Shown here: positions 48,856 through 56,982 of the stretch, in pieces
Position numbering within the stretch: the first letter of the stretch is position 1
Layout of the letters: the number at the start of each line of letters is the position of its first letter
Source: Variovorax sp. RA8
GTDB lineage: Bacteria > Pseudomonadota > Gammaproteobacteria > Burkholderiales > Burkholderiaceae_C
Direction of reading: 5' to 3'
Assembly: GCF_901827175.1 (NCBI RefSeq)
Contig: NZ_LR594662.1
Coordinates: 5,208,001 to 5,272,000, forward strand
DNA length: 64,000 nt
Notes under the pieces: model-generated
What the model saw: the letters and a program-made list of their open reading frames with translations, nothing else
What the model was told of the DNA's origin: nothing
The model's database searches: none
Position numbers and translations under genes: made by a program

Positions 48856-48917
48856 GGCGAAGCTCGTGCTCTGTGAGAAGACTGCTCTTTAGGGCCGAAA
48901 GAGGGGAAACCTAGCTG
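48856..48917 (+). other. Conserved hairpin-rich element, copy e
   Basis: AAGCTCGTGCTCTGTGAGAA, GCTCT-TTAGGGC weak hairpin, then GAAAGAGGGGAAACC, running straight into the TGCACAAGG repeats. Unlike the other copies it has no promoter-terminator context, which favours a DNA role near the origin. Confidence 0.45.
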
Positions 48918-49291
48918 CACAGGGTGCACAAGGTTGAAAAGGACCCTGTGCAGGACCTTGTGCAGTCGAAATACCTATATAAATCAATAACTTACCTTCT
49001 ATAAAAGTGAGAGTGCACAAGGTGCACAGGTAGATCTCAAAAGTTTTCCGTGCGAGAAAAAATAATTTTAAAAATATTTTTAGAAATTCATATTTGAATT
49101 TTTACTTCCCTCTAATGGCCTAAAAAACCGATTTCGAAAAAAGTTTCGAAAAATTATTCCTGCCTGTAAAAAGAATGTCAAAGTGCCTGTGCGCCTTGTG
49201 CAGTTGGGGTGTTTAGTGACGGTTTCTCCTCTGAAGATGGCCTGCACAAGGTCCTGCACAAGGCCGAGGTGGACCCTGTGCACCTTGTGCA
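48916..49291. other. Iteron-like TGCACAAGG cluster, candidate replication origin
   Basis: Within 376 bases there are seven exact copies of TGCACAAGG or its complement (48925, 48956, 49014, 49194, 49243, 49255, 49283), plus close variants such as TGCACAGGG (48916, 48944, 49274). An A+T-rich stretch (about 49035-49140) lies between them. The region has no gene and adjoins the SF3 helicase gene. This is the classic layout of an iteron origin. Which protein binds the repeats cannot be told from sequence. Confidence 0.6.
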
Positions 49292-49301
49292 ATTTCCCAT
49301 G

Positions 49302-49327
49302 AAAAAAGCCAGCATGGAGCTGGCTTT
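49302..49327 (-). terminator. Terminator of the replication helicase gene
   Basis: GCCAGC-ATGGA-GCTGGC hairpin with A-run, 17 bases past the helicase stop. Confidence 0.8.
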
Positions 49328-49344
49328 GTGGGTCTAAGTCGGTC

Positions 49345-51231
49345 TTACTTCTTAACTGGTATGTTTAGAGTCAATATTTCATTGACATCTTTGTTGGACT
49401 CTTCATTCCCAAATGCATTGTCAATCTCGTCTTGTTCGGCTTTGATGTCCTCAAGAGGAGTGTTGGTAAGGTTGATGAACCTCATCCTCTTGCCCTTGAC
49501 CGTTTTCTGAGGATCTCTCATGTCAGGGAACAGAGCATTCATTCTCTTCCAAAACTCTGTTCCACCAAAAAGAGTCAGATTGGATTCTTCACACCATTCC
49601 TGATATTTCTTGTAGAAGTCATTCTTGGAAATGTTGCAGCTTACAGGGTCGATGCGATAACCCATATCGGTCACATAGGCCAACACGGTGTTGCTGGCAA
49701 TCTTCTCTTCTTGAAGTCTTGCCTTAACAGTTTCTGGCGGATCAAACTTCGTTCTTTTGTTCAAGCGAAGCAATCCTTCAAGGCACCAATCGACAACTAA
49801 ATCAAGTTCGTTTTCAATGATGAGCTTGTGCAAGTCTGGAATGATTGCATCACCTTCAAACTTAACATCCCAGCGGATGTACTGAAGACGGCGGAAAACC
49901 GCATCTGTCTCATCTTGAATCCTTGGAAACCTGTTGCATGACATGATCCACTTGGCAGTCGGATGATGGTCAAAAGCCCGTTCATAAAGGTTTCTCAAGC
50001 TAACCAAGTCGCCAGCAATGAACTTTTTCAGTTCATTTTCATTGAGCTTCCCCTTCGGAGTTTCGGCAGAAATGGCAAGTGAAGCGTCTTTCAATGAAGC
50101 CATTTCAGGGCCATCTAGCTTGTCCAAGTTGACTGCTACAGCATTCTCATGAAGCTTCTCAATGATTTCTAAAAGCACACTCTTGCCGTTGGAACCTGAG
50201 CCTTCCCAAATCTGAGCTACTTGGTGTTTGACATTGTTAGTCAGGGTGTAGCCACAATATTCTTGGACAAGCATGCGTTCTTTTTCATCAGGCAAGCTGC
50301 TTGTGATGAACTTGTAGAACCTGCTTTCAGGTGGCAGTGGTTTTGGAACATAGAAGCGGGAGCCTTCCTTGAACTTCAAGGCGGCTTTGATGTTGTAGGT
50401 CACACCCCAAGCCTTGTCTGGCTTCTTCAACAGGAGGTTGCCTTCATCGGTCACGAAGAGCCATGCATTGAGCATGGGGATGATGGATTCCTTGGGTCTT
50501 GGTGGCAGGGACTGGGACTTGAACAAGGCACTCTCGTAGGCATTCCCAGCGAGCTTGTTGCCTGCCATGTTGGGGAAGTTCTCCTCCAGCCACTCAAAGG
50601 CTCGTTTCCTGCCCTCGTGCTTGGTCAGGAGCTTCCAGTACGACTCAGCCCACTCGTAGAGGGCAACGTTCTCATCTCGGACGTCGACGGCCAGGTTAGG
50701 CATCGCACCTACGGTCTTGGCATACACCAGCTCGGGAGTTGGCTCATCGCTTGCCAGTGCAGCCATATGAGCCTTGTGAGCTAGATCGGCATTTCTCTCC
50801 TTGGCCTTCTTGGCTTCGGCTTCTAGCTTTTCTTGCTTCTTGAAGAAGGCTTCTGCGGCCTTTTGGTCATCTCGGGCTTTAGCTTTTTGCTCTTTTTCTT
50901 TGGCAGCTACTTCTTGCTTGTAGGCTTTTTCAAGCTCAATCAGCTCAGCTAGTCGTTCTTTATTTTTTGCTTTCTTCGCTGCAAGCTTCATCCTTGCAAA
51001 CTCTGGCAACTTATCAACTGACAAGAACTTGGTTATTTCATCTTCTTGGTCTTGTTCAATTGAGTCTTCACTATTTTGGTGAAACGGCAAGAACTTGCCA
51101 TCATCATCAATGGTCAGATACAGGGTATCAGTCTCGTCTAATGTTTCGTTTCCTGGTGGAACTCCAAACTGATCGTCAACATATTTGTCGTCGACAGTAT
51201 TGACAATTTCATTATTATCTGTATTATTCAT
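49345..51231 (-). CDS. Replication protein: D5/P4-alpha-type SF3 helicase (628 aa)
   Basis: The N-terminal ~60 residues are acidic, residues ~70-160 an Ala/Lys/Glu coiled coil. A D5_N-like region and an SF3 helicase follow: Walker A WEGSGSNGKSVLLEII near residue 345, LDGPEMASLKDASLAISAE, then ETDAVFRRLQYIRWD near the arginine finger. P4-alpha-like helicases start replication of plasmids and satellite phages. No AEP or toprim primase motif is visible, so primer synthesis may come from elsewhere. The tail SNKDVNEILTLNIPVKK matches the ParA/StbB-like ATPase. Confidence 0.85.
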   Translation of the reverse strand: MNNTDNNEIVNTVDDKYVDDQFGVPPGNETLDETDTLYLTIDDDGKFLPFHQNSEDSIEQDQEDEITKFLSVDKLPEFARMKLAAKKAKNKERLAELIELEKAYKQEVAAKEKEQKAKARDDQKAAEAFFKKQEKLEAEAKKAKERNADLAHKAHMAALASDEPTPELVYAKTVGAMPNLAVDVRDENVALYEWAESYWKLLTKHEGRKRAFEWLEENFPNMAGNKLAGNAYESALFKSQSLPPRPKESIIPMLNAWLFVTDEGNLLLKKPDKAWGVTYNIKAALKFKEGSRFYVPKPLPPESRFYKFITSSLPDEKERMLVQEYCGYTLTNNVKHQVAQIWEGSGSNGKSVLLEIIEKLHENAVAVNLDKLDGPEMASLKDASLAISAETPKGKLNENELKKFIAGDLVSLRNLYERAFDHHPTAKWIMSCNRFPRIQDETDAVFRRLQYIRWDVKFEGDAIIPDLHKLIIENELDLVVDWCLEGLLRLNKRTKFDPPETVKARLQEEKIASNTVLAYVTDMGYRIDPVSCNISKNDFYKKYQEWCEESNLTLFGGTEFWKRMNALFPDMRDPQKTVKGKRMRFINLTNTPLEDIKAEQDEIDNAFGNEESNKDVNEILTLNIPVKK

Positions 51232-51282
51232 CTATATATCCTTTATATTTGCCTCCTCCTTCCAAGATTCGGCATTAACTTA

Positions 51283-51316
51283 CAAAAAGCATCTGCTAGA
51301 CACAGGTGCTTTTTTT
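51283..51316 (-). terminator. Terminator of the small putative DNA-binding gene
   Basis: GCATCTG-CTAGACA-CAGGTGC stem (one G-U pair) with A-run on the left; overlaps the 51315 stop. Confidence 0.7.
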
Positions 51317-51500
51317 ATGCTTGTTCAGTCTCTCCGTGGATTTCAAAGAGTTCGTCAATACGATTTCTCATCAACACTTGGATGTTGAAGCCCTTCTTCT
51401 TAAGCACGGCAATCTTTGCCTTCTGATCACGCTTGAGGTTTATGAGATAAGGCACATCAACTTTATCTTCGTCTGGCTTTCTGCTTTTTATTTCATTCAT
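51315..51500 (-). CDS. Small ribbon-helix-helix-like protein (61 aa)
   Basis: Basic, with the pattern VPYLINLKRDQKAKIAVLKKKG: a beta strand followed by helices, as in Arc/CopG-type DNA-binding proteins. It sits just upstream of the replication helicase gene behind a promoter overlapped by a perfect AATTGTAT-N5-ATACAATT palindrome. A copy-number or autoregulating repressor is the most natural guess. Confidence 0.55.
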   Translation of the reverse strand: MNEIKSRKPDEDKVDVPYLINLKRDQKAKIAVLKKKGFNIQVLMRNRIDELFEIHGETEQA

Positions 51501-51520
51501 ATTGTTCCTCCGTTTTATTC

Positions 51521-51549
51521 AATTGTATATAGAATACAATTAAAGTCAA
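51521..51549 (-). promoter_or_regulatory. Promoter with palindromic operator for the 51315-51500 gene
   Basis: TTGACT (51544-51549), 16 bases, TACAAT (51522-51527). The palindrome AATTGTAT-ATAGA-ATACAATT (51521-51541) covers the -10 and spacer, suited to self-repression. Confidence 0.62.
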
Positions 51550-51674
51550 TAGATTAAAGTAATTAATGTGAAGAGTTTCAATCTCTGTGGTTTGACATTC
51601 ACAAAATGATGATCTATTGTATGAATGTCTCATGTCAGTTTCCGCGTGAGATGTTTCTTCTTGTTGTGAAGTGA

Positions 51675-51706
51675 GAAACCCTCAGATTAGTTTCTGAGGG
51701 TTTTTC
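51675..51706. terminator. Terminator of the 51717-52076 gene
   Basis: AAACCCTCAG-N8-CTGAGGGTTT hairpin, a short distance past the stop; strong stem and T-rich flanks on both sides. Confidence 0.72.
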
Positions 51707-51716
51707 TATTTCTGGC

Positions 51717-52076
51717 TTAGATGAATGAGATGCTTTGGAATGCTGTTTGCATATTCATTAGCACCTTAACTGTGTGATAAAAGTAGAGTCCTATCACATA
51801 GGTCATCGTGTTGAGAATGGATTCTTGTCCAAAGATGAACCATAGAAGGGCTGTGCTTCCTAAGCTGGCTGCAAACAAGTCCTGGTTGTTGGCAAGCTTG
51901 ACCTGGTGAGCGTCGGTTTGATCGTTGCTTTCTTTGCCGAAGCTGTCACAAAACTTCATCCCTCCCAGTTTGATGAGTTGCCACACATACCAACATACAT
52001 AAAGCATGTTGAAGTTTGGCAGGACTGCAAGAACAGTCTTGAATGATGGTAATTTGATTCTGGTTAGTGTATTCAT
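51717..52076 (-). CDS. Membrane protein near the TraY-like gene (119 aa)
   Basis: Not recognised. Hydrophobic segments at about residues 17-37 (VLPNFNMLYVCWYVWQLIKL), 70-85 and 88-107 (MTYVIGLYFYHTVKVLM), separated by a polar loop with GKESNDQTDAHQ. Divergent from the TraY-like gene; perhaps an entry-exclusion or channel protein, by position only. Confidence 0.58.
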   Translation of the reverse strand: MNTLTRIKLPSFKTVLAVLPNFNMLYVCWYVWQLIKLGGMKFCDSFGKESNDQTDAHQVKLANNQDLFAASLGSTALLWFIFGQESILNTMTYVIGLYFYHTVKVLMNMQTAFQSISFI

Positions 52077-52229
52077 ATTGTAATTCCTCTTATATTAGTG
52101 TAGGGAAGTTTTCTACAATATCAATCCCGTTACCATATCGATGCGTAAAGATTCGAAAATCATCATCATGAATCGACTCTTTTTCTGTGGTTGATCAATA
52201 ATTTGTTCATCAACACAGAAAGGATATAT

Positions 52230-52403
52230 ATGTCAGTTCAAAAGTTCTCAGATGATGTGGTCAAGGAGTTGGAGGAAATGAAGAAGCTCGGAATCAAGGT
52301 GAGCAACAAAGCCATTGAGCGAGCAAAGAACTTGGAAGAGATGGCTGAACTTGAAAACATGGGTGTCTCTGAATGTGCTGACTTGATGATCAACTTGTCT
52401 TAA
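52230..52403 (+). CDS. Small helical acidic protein (57 aa)
   Basis: ATG at 52230 follows AAAGGATATAT. Helical, Glu/Lys-rich (DVVKELEEMKKLGIKVSNKA). Not recognised. Ends at a terminator before the TraY-like promoter, so it is a separate unit. Confidence 0.55.
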   Translation: MSVQKFSDDVVKELEEMKKLGIKVSNKAIERAKNLEEMAELENMGVSECADLMINLS

Positions 52404-52420
52404 AACACTCTACATAAATA

Positions 52421-52444
52421 AATAGCCACCCGAAGGTGGCTATT
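52421..52444 (+). terminator. Terminator of the 52230-52403 gene
   Basis: AATAGCCACC-CGAA-GGTGGCTATT hairpin 17 bases past the stop. Confidence 0.78.
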
Positions 52445-52470
52445 CTTCGTCTAAAAACATCCCCTTATTT

Positions 52471-52498
52471 TTGACAATTCGTATTTCATCTATAATAT
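52471..52498 (+). promoter_or_regulatory. Strong predicted promoter for the DotA/TraY gene
   Basis: TTGACA (52471-52476), 16 bases, TAATAT (52493-52498). The leader AAGGAGACAACAACAACAAG follows, an extended form of the common leader. Confidence 0.68.
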
Positions 52499-52531
52499 AA
52501 GGAGACAACAACAACAAGAAGCGAGTCATAT

Positions 52532-55237
52532 ATGTACGGAATTATTTTATTTATCTTGGCACTGATGCCAAGTTTTGCAGAAGCTGCAAATATGTTTGAG
52601 CCTGTCCCTGCGGACAAGGCTATGAAACTGTTAGCCGCGATGTTTGGCAATCTGGGGGTCTTCGGCGCCAGTAGCTCAGATGCTTTCTCAGGTGTCATCA
52701 CAACGTTCAATGCTGCGGTCCTGACCATTGGCGGGATCTTGGTGGCTTACACCATCATTGCAGGAACACTAGGCACGGCTCATGACGGCGAGATGCTTGG
52801 CAAGAAGTTCTCATCGGTCTGGGTGCCCATCAGGACGGCTGTAGGGACTGCTCTCATCCTTCCCGTGATGACAGGGGGCTACTGTGTCATGCAAGCGCTT
52901 GTAGGCTGGCTCATCGTCCAAGGAATCGGCTTGGCTGACAACGTGTGGTCCAGCTACATGAGTGCGGCGAACATCACCAAAGTGGTCACTGTCGGTATGG
53001 AGAAACCTGCGGTGTCCAACTTGGCTTGGAACACCTTCGGCTCTCTCACATGCATGAGAGGCTATGAGAAGCTCTACAACGATTCCAGAGCTGCAAACGA
53101 TGTCTGGCCTGAGATCACTTGGGGCACCACCACTACAGCTACACCTGGTGGAACCATCATCGAGTTCGGTGCGAAGACGGAATCAACTGGCTTCTTTAAG
53201 AACTCATGCGGCAGTGTCACGATTGACAGGCAAGACCCACTTCCAGCGGGCAACCCCATGAGCGAGTTTTCCTTGATGGGAGACCTGTCCAGCCTCAACA
53301 GTGACTTGAGCGCTGCTGATGCTAAGCATGTGGCTGCGGTGAATGCCCTGATCTCTGCGGTCGACAACACGGCTCGAAGCTTCGTGGGTAACACCGGCTT
53401 TGATGTCACATCAGAAATCAATGTGGCTGCTGCTACCTATGAGGCGGCCACCAAGGACGCGGCCGCCGGCGTCGTCGCCAAACTCGGTGACTTCGGACAG
53501 TTGGAAAAATCGGCTTCTAAGGACGGCTTCTTGCTGGCTGGCGCATGGTTTATGAGATTGAGCTACCTGTCGGAAGTGGCTCAGAAAGCCATCGCAAAGG
53601 TGCCTACTGCTTCAGGTGCTTCAGGCTCAGTGAACAGCGTTTTCAAGGACCAGTTCCAAGGCAAATATTTGAAGCCATTGATGGAGCTAAGAGCGAAAGG
53701 CGACAACCAGTTTGGTATAGCCAACAGTGAGGATCAATCCAGCTCGGCGATGGATGGCGGGTCTGGTGTCTGGGACTGGATCAAGTCAGGTTTCAGCTTA
53801 GACAAGTTGGTGAAAAAGGTTTTCAAGGCTGATGCCATCACTGCGGCAAGCTCTGATGAGCATCCAGTCATGGCTATGAAGAGAGTGGGCAACTGGGCTG
53901 GAATCGTTGGCGGTGCCATGTTCTTGAAGTACGGTGCTGCTCTAACTGCGGCAGGCAATCTTCAAGGTGCTGGTACAAGTTTGGCGATAGCCACATTGCC
54001 CGTTGCAATGATTGTGTTCCCTGCCCTCATGGCAATCAGCTTCATGCTGAGCTTCGTCCTGCCAATGCTTCCATTCCTGATGTGGATTGGTGTCTGCTTG
54101 GGCTGGGTAGTGCTGTGTGTGGAGGCTCTAATTGCAGCTCCCATCTGGGCGGTCATGCACTTGACGGCCAATGGCGACGATATGACAGGCTCGGGCTCTC
54201 AAGGCTACCGTCTGGTGTTGAGCTTGACTCTTCGCCCTGTGCTCATGGTGTTTGGTCTTATTGCTGCATTGACCATCATCACCCTATTCGGTCAACTCAT
54301 CAACATGGTGTTCTTTGATGTCTTCATCTTGAGCCAGCAAGACTCAAGTATCTTTATCTGGATTGTTGGCCTACTTGCCGCACCTCTTATATATGCAGGC
54401 GTAATGTGGACAGTTATCAAGAAGTCCATGGATGCTATCCATATTATTCCTGACCAAATCTTGAACTGGTTTGGCGGTGCTGGTCAGCAACTTGGTCACT
54501 ATGGAGAATCTTTAGGTGGTCAAAATTCAGGAAGCTATGCGGCAGTCGGTGCAATCGGTGTGCAAGCTGGTAGAGGATTGGATGCCAAAAGGCAGGGTGT
54601 TGACATGCAACAGCAAATTGGTCAGCGCCAGGCTGCATTGGCTGGAAACGAACAGGCAAAACAAGCGGCCATCTCAGGTGTCAAGAGTGATCTTGATGAC
54701 AAGCTAGGCTCCGGTGGTTCTTCAATCGTCCAGAAAGCAATGTCTGAGGGTGGCAAGCAAGCTGACTTCAACTCATTAGAAGCTCAACAAATCGGCTCAA
54801 AAATGGATAGTGGTATCCAAGCTCTGGGCGGAAAAGAATCTTCTGCTGGTGTGAAGTTCAATGAAGGCATGAATGCTGATATGGATCAGGGCATGCACTT
54901 TGACCAAGCATTCTCCAAGAACTTGAAGAGTGGCATGGATGAACAGTACGGCTCTGGTGCTGGTGCGTTCCTGGATAAAGCCAGTCAGGGCAAGCTTCAA
55001 GGCTCTGAGTTCACTAAAGGTGTTGAGCAACTCAATGAGATTTCAGCTCACTATGCAAGCAAGGGCTTGAGTGGTGCTGATGTCTCTGAGAAGACATCCA
55101 AGCTTTTGGGTGCGGCTGATAAGAACTACACTAATTCCACCAAATCAACTTTAAACGGTGGAGAAAACAATCTTAATCATTATGTTGACAAGGCAATTGG
55201 TTTTGCTCAAAAATCTACAATGAAAGACTCAAAATGA
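52532..55237 (+). CDS. traY: DotA/TraY-family type IVB secretion protein (901 aa)
   Basis: Large polytopic inner-membrane protein with an N-terminal signal-like segment (residues 1-18). The family hallmark is clear near residues 80-115: GTLGTAHDGEMLGKKFSSVW then PIRTAVGTALILPVMTGGYC. A periplasmic domain with several Cys (residues ~160-420) follows, then multiple membrane helices (about 450-640) and a long Gln/Ala/Gly-rich cytosolic tail. DotA/TraY is required for IncI conjugation and Dot/Icm export. It is the only clear channel component in the window. G+C is higher in the periplasmic part than in the tail. Confidence 0.88.
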   Translation: MYGIILFILALMPSFAEAANMFEPVPADKAMKLLAAMFGNLGVFGASSSDAFSGVITTFNAAVLTIGGILVAYTIIAGTLGTAHDGEMLGKKFSSVWVPIRTAVGTALILPVMTGGYCVMQALVGWLIVQGIGLADNVWSSYMSAANITKVVTVGMEKPAVSNLAWNTFGSLTCMRGYEKLYNDSRAANDVWPEITWGTTTTATPGGTIIEFGAKTESTGFFKNSCGSVTIDRQDPLPAGNPMSEFSLMGDLSSLNSDLSAADAKHVAAVNALISAVDNTARSFVGNTGFDVTSEINVAAATYEAATKDAAAGVVAKLGDFGQLEKSASKDGFLLAGAWFMRLSYLSEVAQKAIAKVPTASGASGSVNSVFKDQFQGKYLKPLMELRAKGDNQFGIANSEDQSSSAMDGGSGVWDWIKSGFSLDKLVKKVFKADAITAASSDEHPVMAMKRVGNWAGIVGGAMFLKYGAALTAAGNLQGAGTSLAIATLPVAMIVFPALMAISFMLSFVLPMLPFLMWIGVCLGWVVLCVEALIAAPIWAVMHLTANGDDMTGSGSQGYRLVLSLTLRPVLMVFGLIAALTIITLFGQLINMVFFDVFILSQQDSSIFIWIVGLLAAPLIYAGVMWTVIKKSMDAIHIIPDQILNWFGGAGQQLGHYGESLGGQNSGSYAAVGAIGVQAGRGLDAKRQGVDMQQQIGQRQAALAGNEQAKQAAISGVKSDLDDKLGSGGSSIVQKAMSEGGKQADFNSLEAQQIGSKMDSGIQALGGKESSAGVKFNEGMNADMDQGMHFDQAFSKNLKSGMDEQYGSGAGAFLDKASQGKLQGSEFTKGVEQLNEISAHYASKGLSGADVSEKTSKLLGAADKNYTNSTKSTLNGGENNLNHYVDKAIGFAQKSTMKDSK

Positions 55238-55302
55238 TGATATATTGATTGCTTATATATCCCATTTATCATATAATACCTCTATTAATTGGAGGTATTA
55301 TC

Positions 55303-55515
55303 ATGTACAAGAAGGCGGTGGAAAGCACAACATTTTCAGCAGTTGGTTATAACGCAGAAAAGCAAGTTCTTGAAGTTCAGTTCAAGAATGGTCGTATCTA
55401 TCAATACGTCAAAGTGGCTTATGAAGTCTATGTGGATTTCATGGCTTCCCCATCAAAGGGAAAATTCTTGCATAGCTCCATCTTGGGTGTCTATCCACAC
55501 ATCAGGATTGCATAA
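55303..55515 (+). CDS. KTSC-domain protein (70 aa)
   Basis: ATG at 55303 has GGAGGT nearby; the longer reading starts in the AT-rich leader. The protein is nearly one KTSC domain: FSAVGYNAEKQVLEVQF, NGRIYQYVKVAYEVYVDF and SKGKFLHSSILGVYP. KTSC is named for a domain at the C-terminus of lysyl-tRNA synthetases; the stand-alone role is unknown. A related fragment lies at 58194-58355. Confidence 0.78.
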   Translation: MYKKAVESTTFSAVGYNAEKQVLEVQFKNGRIYQYVKVAYEVYVDFMASPSKGKFLHSSILGVYPHIRIA

Positions 55516-55537
55516 AAAAAGCACCCGAAGGTGCTTA
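55514..55537. terminator. Bidirectional terminator
   Basis: GCACC-CGAA-GGTGC hairpin with A-run between convergent genes ending at 55515 and 55535. Confidence 0.8.
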
Positions 55538-56203
55538 GATTTTTGGCCCTCGTTCTGCACGCGATGGCTTGACTGCATGTTTAGCATTTAACTTTGCATG
55601 TAGGTCACGGGCATTGATATATTTTTCAAGTGTATCAGCAGGAGTTTCACTGTCGCCTACGATGTCCTGAATCGCCTGAGATGCATGCCTGATAACATGT
55701 GGATGAATCTTGATTGCTTTTAAAACAGTTTTTTCATTTGCTTTGTCTGCTTCTGTTCCATGCACTAACGCCCATCCATAGGTCTTAAGAGCGAGATGGA
55801 AAAGTTCAGAGTCTTTCTGAAGTTCCTTTGAGGCATCGCTTAAGGTTGAGCCAGCTTTCTCCACGGCACGCAAAACAATAGCTTTGTCGGCTTTATTATC
55901 CGTTGATGTGTAGGCTATTGAGTGTGGATACGACTCAATAGCTGCCAAGGTCACATTTCTGTTTTCACGCAGTTTTTCAGGAAGTATTTGAAACAATTGA
56001 CCTGAGTGCCTCATTAACTTGCATGCAAATTCTTCTGTCTGAAGTGCTTCGCTTAGTCGTTTAACCTCTTGGGGATGATTCTTGATTGCAGCAAAGGCTA
56101 CTTCTGGTTCATCTTGGAAACTTACAAATCCTTTTGTCCAGAATTTTGCTCCATTGTTCAATGCTTGAATTGCTTCTTCTTTATTTTTGTATTGAATTGC
56201 CAT
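55535..56203 (-). CDS. DUF4116-repeat protein with ERGPKI tail (222 aa)
   Basis: Start at 56203 (MAIQYKNKEEAIQAL); longer frames run into the promoter. Repeats such as LREDSELFHLALKTYG-type and LRENRNVTLAAIESYPHSIAY show the DUF4116 pattern. The shared C-terminal module is clear: DSETPADTLEKYINARDLHAKL then SRAERGPKI. Soluble, unknown function, monocistronic. Confidence 0.72.
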   Translation of the reverse strand: MAIQYKNKEEAIQALNNGAKFWTKGFVSFQDEPEVAFAAIKNHPQEVKRLSEALQTEEFACKLMRHSGQLFQILPEKLRENRNVTLAAIESYPHSIAYTSTDNKADKAIVLRAVEKAGSTLSDASKELQKDSELFHLALKTYGWALVHGTEADKANEKTVLKAIKIHPHVIRHASQAIQDIVGDSETPADTLEKYINARDLHAKLNAKHAVKPSRAERGPKI

Positions 56204-56230
56204 GATTTGTTTCTTTAATGTGTTGGCAAT

Positions 56231-56288
56231 ATCATACCATTTCATTTTCAAATATCAATAGACAATTCATGTCTTTAAGATAAACGGC
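56231..56288 (-). promoter_or_regulatory. Family-2 promoter for the 55535-56203 gene
   Basis: TTGATA (56253-56258), 16 bases, TATGAT (56231-56236). Upstream block CCGTTTATCTTAAAGAC. The most distant of the ten family-2 copies. Confidence 0.58.
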
Positions 56289-56303
56289 ATTGGTTACCGA
56301 CAA

Positions 56304-56327
56304 TAAAAAAAGCACCCGAAGGTGCTT
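56304..56327 (-). terminator. Terminator of the toxin-antitoxin operon
   Basis: GCACC-CGAA-GGTGC hairpin with A-run just past the toxin stop. Confidence 0.78.
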
Positions 56328-56333
56328 AGATTG

Positions 56334-56654
56334 TTAGGCTCTGAAGAGTCTCTGCATTAAAAGTGTGTTGAAGTCTCGTCGTTGGTCACAAACGATGTGG
56401 ATGTAGACCGTGTCATCAATCACCTCATAGATAATCTTGTTCATCTTTGTGAGGACTTGGCGATACTTCTTGACATTCAACTCTTGAAGCTCAAAAGGGA
56501 TCTTGCCGGTGATGGTTCCATTGCCTACAGCAAAAACAACGGTCTTGATTTCTTGGTAGCCGGTTGCCCAAACATCTTTGCCAAACTTCTTGACAACATA
56601 GGATTTCAACTCCTTGATGTCGTCTTCAGCAGATTGAAGAAAAACAACATTCAT
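56334..56654 (-). CDS. RelE/ParE-family toxin (106 aa)
   Basis: Compact alpha/beta protein of the RelE/ParE fold: SAEDDIKELKSYVVKKFG helix pair, then GKIPFELQELNVKKYRQVL, KIIYEVIDDTVYIHIVCDQRRDF and a C-terminal RLFRA. Partner of the Phd/YefM-type antitoxin whose gene overlaps it by ATGA. It would act as an mRNA-cleaving or gyrase toxin; the sequence does not decide. Likely stabilises the element. Confidence 0.82.
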   Translation of the reverse strand: MNVVFLQSAEDDIKELKSYVVKKFGKDVWATGYQEIKTVVFAVGNGTITGKIPFELQELNVKKYRQVLTKMNKIIYEVIDDTVYIHIVCDQRRDFNTLLMQRLFRA

Positions 56655-56920
56655 TCTTCATCCCTGTCCAAGTCGGCAAATACCTCACTGGCTGGGCGAA
56701 ACTTACCTTGTTGAATCTCGTTCTCTCCAAGTGCCAAAATCTTCAGGAGGGCAAGGGTCTGTTGACTGGCTTCAAAGGTCCCAACATCCATCACCACTAG
56801 CTTTGCCTCGCCGTTCTGAGTAATCACCATCGGCTCACGGCTCTCAGTGATGTCCTTGACGATTTCGGCGGCATGGCTCTTGAGGTAGCTGATGGGTTTG
56901 ACTTGGGTAGAGAACTTCAT
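56651..56920 (-). CDS. Phd/YefM-family antitoxin (89 aa)
   Basis: N-terminal Phd/YefM pattern VKPISYLKSHAAEIVKDI followed by EPMVITQNGEAKLVVMD, and an acidic C-terminal toxin-binding tail (VFADLDRDEE). Upstream of and overlapping the toxin, the usual order. Expected to repress its own promoter. Confidence 0.85.
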   Translation of the reverse strand: MKFSTQVKPISYLKSHAAEIVKDITESREPMVITQNGEAKLVVMDVGTFEASQQTLALLKILALGENEIQQGKFRPASEVFADLDRDEE

Positions 56921-56982
56921 GGCATGTCCTTAGTAGGTGGACTGATTATAGACCGAATTTGGTCTTGTGCCAAGTTGTTTAA

